A DNA stretch of 46,889 bases from NCBI GenBank assembly GCA_017883065.1, contig JADGOG010000005.1, positions 1-46,889 on the forward strand. The letters are read 5' to 3'. A program made the position numbers and the translations under genes. The notes beneath the pieces are model-generated. The model saw only the letters and a program-made list of their open reading frames with translations. It had not been told where the DNA came from and searched no databases. This document shows, piece after piece, positions 43,222 through 46,889 of the stretch (positions within the stretch are counted from its first letter, which is position 1; the number at the start of each line of letters is the position of its first letter). The DNA comes from Acidimicrobiales bacterium. Its GTDB lineage: Bacteria; Actinomycetota; Acidimicrobiia; Acidimicrobiales; RAAP-2.

Positions 43222-43777
43222 GCGCTTGTACTAACCATCACGTACGGCGGGGCGAAAAGGGTTGACACGAATCTGGTGGCGTGGCGTCGATCGAGGCGAG
43301 GGCGGGGCCCGCCTCCACCGGAACGGACCGGGCGCAGTTCCCTGGGAAGCAGCTCAGCCGATCGTCTCGACGGCAAGGATCGGCAGCCGGCGGCCAGGCA
43401 TCGCTCCAGCAGCGGCAGGGGCGGGCGCGATCGGGACGACGGGGTGCCGATCAACCCGGATGACGGGCGTCGGGATCTCCGGGGCGGGTTGGAGGCGTTC
43501 GACAGCGTTCACCGGGAGGCCACCCCGATGGCAGCACTGCGTTCCTGCATCTCCACCTGTGCCATCGGATCGGACATCACGTCCAAGTATGACGACACCG
43601 TCCGTCCGGCGTCCGTCCGGGATCGCTCTGGCCTCCATCGACGTCCCGAGTGTGGAGGTCATCAAAGTTTCATGCAATCTATTGCTAGTGTTTTTGCGCC
43701 ATGTTGGCGTGGGGATGACCCCAGGACAGTCCGAGACAGGCGGTCACCGTCTTCGGGGTAATCGCAGGAGGGCTCTC
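43222..43777. other. 556-bp divergent region between ECF sigma gene and adhesin gene
   Basis: No convincing gene is seen. On the minus side, CAACC (about 43261-43265) and CGTACG (about 43242-43247) lie close before the sigma gene and could be an ECF promoter. On the plus side a stretch around 43660-43695 is unusually A/T-rich and could be the adhesin promoter. After it two small hairpins occur in a row: CGCCA-TGT-TGGCG (43697-43709) and GGGG-ATGA-CCCC (43711-43722), which would lie in the mRNA leader. I cannot match the leader to a known riboswitch. Confidence 0.4.
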
Positions 43778-44980
43778 ATGCCCCGCAATCGCACGTCATC
43801 CCATCGGTCGGGTCGACTCTTCCTCGCCCGTGTGAAGCCGGGGCCCGCCAATCGCCGCTTGTGGCCCAGCGTCCGCCGGACACCTCTCCGAGCCATGTCG
43901 ACAGCAGGAACCGTGGTGGTCTCGGTGGCACTCGGGGCCTTCGTCTGGGCGCCGGCCGCCTCTGCGGCCACCCAGATCGGGCTGGGGACAGCCGCACCCT
44001 TCGCCGTGTTGGCCGGAAGCGCGGTGACCGATGTTCCCACCTCGGCGATCACCGGCGATGTCGGGCTCAGCCCTGCTGCGGGCAGCTTCTACGCCGGGCT
44101 GACCAGCGCGGAGGTGACGGGGACGATCTACGCCACCGACGCCACCGGGCCCTTGAACTCGGTCAACAACCCCGGACTGCTGACCCAGGCCAAGAACGAC
44201 CTCGTCACCGCGTTCAACTCCGCCTCCGGGCAGTCCCCGATCTCCACCTTCAACGCCGGCGACAACCAGCTCGGGGGCCAGACCCTGACCGCCGGGACCT
44301 ACGCGTTCGGACACGCGGCCACCGCCAACATCACCGCCGCCAGTCCCCTGACGCTCAACGGCCAGGGCGATCCCAACTCGGTCTTCGTCTTCCAGTCGTC
44401 CTCCGACCTGATTACCGCATCGAGCAGCGTCGTGCAGCTCGAGAACGGCGCCCAGGCGTGCAACGTCTTCTGGGTGGTCCCGAGTTCGGCGACGCTGGGC
44501 TCCTCGTCCACCTTCGTCGGGACCCTGATGGCACTGACCTCGGCGACGCTGGACACCGGTGCCACCGTCCGGGGGCGGATACTCGCTCGCAACGCCGCCG
44601 TCACCTTGGACCACAACACCATCACGGTGCCCTCCACCTGCAACGTCGTGCCCACCACCACGACCACCACCGCATCCACAACCACCACGGCAGCCGGAAC
44701 CGGGGGGTCGACCGGGGCGCACGCGGTGACCGGTACCGGTGCCGGGAGCACCACCGGATCCGGCACCAGCACCAGCACCGGCACCGGGACCGGGACCGGG
44801 ACCGGTGTCATTCCCGTCGGCTTCCCCCACACCGGGGCCGGTGGGGCGTCGCGGTCCCGTGATGGGCGCCTGATCGCCGTGGGGACCGTGGCCCTCATCG
44901 GATCGGGCGCAGCCCTCACCGTGGCCACCCGCCGCCGACGGTCGTTGCCGGCTCGGACCGAATCCAGCGGGGAAGGGTGA
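43778..44980 (+). CDS. DUF3494 ice-binding-like cell-wall protein with sortase signal
   Basis: A 400-residue surface protein. After a long basic N-terminus, a signal peptide core (VVVSVALGAFVWAPAASA, about residues 45-62) leads to a DUF3494 beta-helix (about 65-285; FAVLAGSAVTDVPTSAITGDVGLSP and NPNSVFVFQ-type repeats), the fold of many bacterial ice-binding proteins. Then comes a Thr/Gly-rich stalk (about 288-343), the sorting motif FPHTG (349-353), a membrane helix and an Arg-rich tail. ATG follows AGGAGG. Ice binding itself is not proven; many relatives are adhesins. The sortase gene overlaps its stop as GTGA. Confidence 0.85.
   Translation: MPRNRTSSHRSGRLFLARVKPGPANRRLWPSVRRTPLRAMSTAGTVVVSVALGAFVWAPAASAATQIGLGTAAPFAVLAGSAVTDVPTSAITGDVGLSPAAGSFYAGLTSAEVTGTIYATDATGPLNSVNNPGLLTQAKNDLVTAFNSASGQSPISTFNAGDNQLGGQTLTAGTYAFGHAATANITAASPLTLNGQGDPNSVFVFQSSSDLITASSSVVQLENGAQACNVFWVVPSSATLGSSSTFVGTLMALTSATLDTGATVRGRILARNAAVTLDHNTITVPSTCNVVPTTTTTTASTTTTAAGTGGSTGAHAVTGTGAGSTTGSGTSTSTGTGTGTGTGVIPVGFPHTGAGGASRSRDGRLIAVGTVALIGSGAALTVATRRRRSLPARTESSGEG
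44651..44808 (+). repeat. Low-complexity coding repeats in the adhesin stalk
   Basis: Runs of ACC/ACG triplets (44651-44690) and of the hexamer GGCACC and GGGACC (about 44761-44808) encode the Thr-rich and Gly-Thr stalk. Such repeats often vary in number between strains. Confidence 0.7.
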
Positions 44981-45672
44981 GCTGGCCCGCACCCTTCGCC
45001 ACGAGGCAACGCTTCAGTCCCTGGTGGTTGGTGGCTGCCGCTCTCCTGCTGGTGGGAGCGGGATCCCTTGCCCTCGGCCTGCGCAACAGCGAACGCGGGC
45101 TGCCCGGCCCGGTGATGCCGCATGCCGCAGCCCACGTCAGTAGGGCCACGCCGACGCAGCCTCCGGCGGCGATCCGCTCGGTACCGGTGTCGCTGCACAT
45201 CCCGGCCATCGGGCTGTCGACCCCCCTGTCGACCCTCGGGCTCAATCCCGACGGCACGGTCGAAGTGCCGACGAGCTACCAGCAGGCCGGATGGTTCGGA
45301 TTGGGGCCAAGCCCGGGGCAGTCAGGCTCGGCGGTCATGCTCGGGCATGTCGATTCCCACAGCGGTCCGGGGGTGTTCTTCCAACTGAGGACCCTGACCG
45401 GGGGTGACAAGGTGGCCGTTGACCTGGCCGACGGATCCACCGCCACCTTCACCGTCATCGGGGTGGTGACCTACGCGAAGGAGCACTTCCCGGCCAAGCA
45501 GGTCTACGGGTCCCACGGCTACAGCGCCCTCCAGCTGGTCACCTGCGGAGGAGTGTTCGACAGCCAGACGGGCGGTTACCTGTCGAACGTGGTCGTCTAC
45601 ACCGCGTTGGTGTCACTGACGCCCGGGACCCAGACACCATCAGTCGCCGAGCGGCCGGTGGCCAAGCTCTGA
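44977..45672 (+). CDS. Sortase (class F-like)
   Basis: A 231-residue transpeptidase that anchors surface proteins to the cell wall. An N-terminal membrane helix (about 15-35) is followed by the sortase barrel: IPAIGLSTPLSTLGLNPDGTVEVP, GHVDSHSGPGVFF with the catalytic His, and LQLVTCGGVFD with the catalytic Cys. The catalytic Arg, which I expect about a dozen residues after Cys in class F enzymes, is not obvious: the segment reads GGYLSNVVVY. The GTG start overlaps the adhesin stop (GTGA) and follows GGGGAAGGG, so the two are surely co-expressed. Its likely substrate is the FPHTG protein. Confidence 0.88.
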   Translation: MSWPAPFATRQRFSPWWLVAAALLLVGAGSLALGLRNSERGLPGPVMPHAAAHVSRATPTQPPAAIRSVPVSLHIPAIGLSTPLSTLGLNPDGTVEVPTSYQQAGWFGLGPSPGQSGSAVMLGHVDSHSGPGVFFQLRTLTGGDKVAVDLADGSTATFTVIGVVTYAKEHFPAKQVYGSHGYSALQLVTCGGVFDSQTGGYLSNVVVYTALVSLTPGTQTPSVAERPVAKL

Positions 45673-45749
45673 GCTCCGGCGAGCGGTCGACCGATGTAGT
45701 GACGGTCAGGACGGTGGGGATGGAGCGTTGACCCGACTACCAGCGGAGT

Positions 45750-46889
45750 TCACGCTTCGTCGCCGGCACCCCCCGGGGCGTTCAGCTGGTCGTCGAGCAT
45801 CTTGACCACGGTCGGATCCATCAAGGTGGTCACATCACCGAGCTCGCGGTGTTCGGCGACATCACGCAGCAGCCGGCGCATGATCTTGCCGCTGCGTGTC
45901 TTCGGCAACTCGGGCGTGAGAAGGATCTGGCGAGGCTTGGCGATCGGCCCGATGGTCACGGCCACCTGCTCGCGCAGCTCGACAACCAGTGCCTCGCCCT
46001 CTGCCCCCACGGCCACCACGTGGCCCTTCACCGTCACAAACGCCACGATGGCCTGGCCGGTGGTCGGGTCCGACGCCCCGACCACGGCGGCCTCGGCCAC
46101 GCTCGGATGGCCGACCAGGGCGTGCTCGATCTCCGTCGTCGAGATGCGGTGACCCGAGATGTTCATGACGTCGTCGACCCGGCCCAAGAGCCACAGGTCG
46201 CCGTCTTCGTCCTTCTTGGCGCCGTCGCCGGCGAAGTAGGAGCCCGGGAACCGTGACCAGTATGTCTCCGCATAGCGTTCCGGGTCGCCCCAGATCCCCC
46301 GCAGCATTCCCGGCCACGGCCGGGTGACGAGCAGGAAGCCGGCCTCGCCGTTGCCGACCGGTGCGCCGTAGTTGTCGACCACCTCAGCGCTGATTCCCGG
46401 TAGCGGCCTCATGGCCGCACCGGGCTTGGTGGCGGAGATCCCGGGCAGCGGCGAGATCATGATCCCGCCGGTTTCGGTCTGCCACCACGTATCGACGATC
46501 GGGCAGCGGTTCCGTCCGACGTACTGGCGGTACCACATCCACGCCTCAGGGTTGATGGGTTCCCCGACCGAGCCGAGAAGCCGAAGGCTCGAAAGGTCGT
46601 GGGCATCGGGGAATGACTCTCCCCACTTCATGAGGGTGCGGATGGTGGTGGGGGCGGTGTAGAGGACGGAAACCTTGTACTCGTCGACGATGCGCCACCA
46701 CCGGTCGCGCCCACCGGCGTCGGGGGTGCCCTCGTACATCACCGAGGTGGCGCAGTTGGCCAGGGGCCCGTAGACGATGTAGCTGTGCCCGGTGACCCAC
46801 CCGATGTCCGCTGCGGTCCAGAAGACGTCTGTCTCCGGTTTGAGGTCGAAGACCAGGCGGTGGGTGGTCGAGGTGTGGACGAGATAGCC
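45750..46889 (-). CDS. acs: Acetyl-CoA synthetase, 5' end outside the window
   Basis: The C-terminal 379 residues of an AMP-forming acetyl-CoA synthetase, which activates acetate. The frame is open through the window edge, so the start is missing (the full enzyme is about 650 residues). Motifs present: [77 protein letters not shown] and the C-terminal [11 protein letters not shown], whose lysine is the regulatory acetylation site. It converges with the sortase gene across 77 bp. Confidence 0.95.
   Translation of the reverse strand, partial: GYLVHTSTTHRLVFDLKPETDVFWTAADIGWVTGHSYIVYGPLANCATSVMYEGTPDAGGRDRWWRIVDEYKVSVLYTAPTTIRTLMKWGESFPDAHDLSSLRLLGSVGEPINPEAWMWYRQYVGRNRCPIVDTWWQTETGGIMISPLPGISATKPGAAMRPLPGISAEVVDNYGAPVGNGEAGFLLVTRPWPGMLRGIWGDPERYAETYWSRFPGSYFAGDGAKKDEDGDLWLLGRVDDVMNISGHRISTTEIEHALVGHPSVAEAAVVGASDPTTGQAIVAFVTVKGHVVAVGAEGEALVVELREQVAVTIGPIAKPRQILLTPELPKTRSGKIMRRLLRDVAEHRELGDVTTLMDPTVVKMLDDQLNAPGGAGDEA

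Noticed and set aside
43690-43777. c-di-GMP or c-di-AMP riboswitch before the adhesin gene
   Set aside because: The conserved core sequences of those classes are not present.

Overview
The window is high-GC DNA from an actinobacterium. The best supports for this are the SigR/RsrA-type sigma/anti-sigma pair, CarD, the EgtB/EgtD pair, DisA-RadA-ClpC, a sortase with an F-P-x-T-G substrate, and an ArsR-linked hydrogenase-like operon in the order known from Mycobacterium tuberculosis Rv0081-Rv0087. The mix would fit class Acidimicrobiia, but that placement is inference. Coding density is high, GTG starts are common, and many adjacent genes share a four-base NTGA stop/start overlap.

Left part (1-13320). 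The 3' part of tRNA-Thr(TGT) is followed by a six-gene operon for a membrane complex related to group 4 [NiFe] hydrogenases and complex I (HyfI-B-C-E-F-G-like). The large subunit has lost the cysteines that bind Ni-Fe, so this is an Ehr-type complex and not a hydrogenase. An ArsR-family regulator follows, and a similar sequence block lies before both the operon and the regulator. Next come a small membrane protein, a convergent BASS-type transporter, the ergothioneine genes egtB-egtD, and a convergent flavin disulfide-reductase-like enzyme.

Middle (13321-25862). A minus-strand housekeeping run holds carD-ispD-ispF-rlmB, with radA-disA and clpC further right. A plus-strand polyprenyl diphosphate synthase diverges from clpC. 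It converges, across a perfect 14-bp palindrome, on a small secreted protein. A divergent promoter then leads into a possible leaderless 53-residue ORF, an SRPBCC protein and a Cys-type sulfatase.

Right-middle (25900-37895). A long minus-strand array runs sigR-rsrA, a zincin-like protein, tilS, hpt, folE, folP, a phosphatase-like protein lacking its catalytic cysteine, folB, folK, a Rossmann/DUF2520 protein, panC, nadB, nadC and coaX. It joins redox-stress regulation with tRNA modification, purine salvage and the folate, pantothenate/CoA and NAD pathways. ftsH, often found beside hpt and folE in actinobacteria, is absent.

Right end (37896-46889). Unlinked metabolic genes (alpha/beta hydrolase, DoxX, a zinc-independent MDR reductase, a SIMPL lipoprotein) precede an envelope module: an ECF sigma factor with a membrane anti-sigma-like partner, divergent from a DUF3494 ice-binding-type adhesin with a sortase signal and a sortase gene overlapping its stop codon. 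The window ends inside a minus-strand acetyl-CoA synthetase gene.
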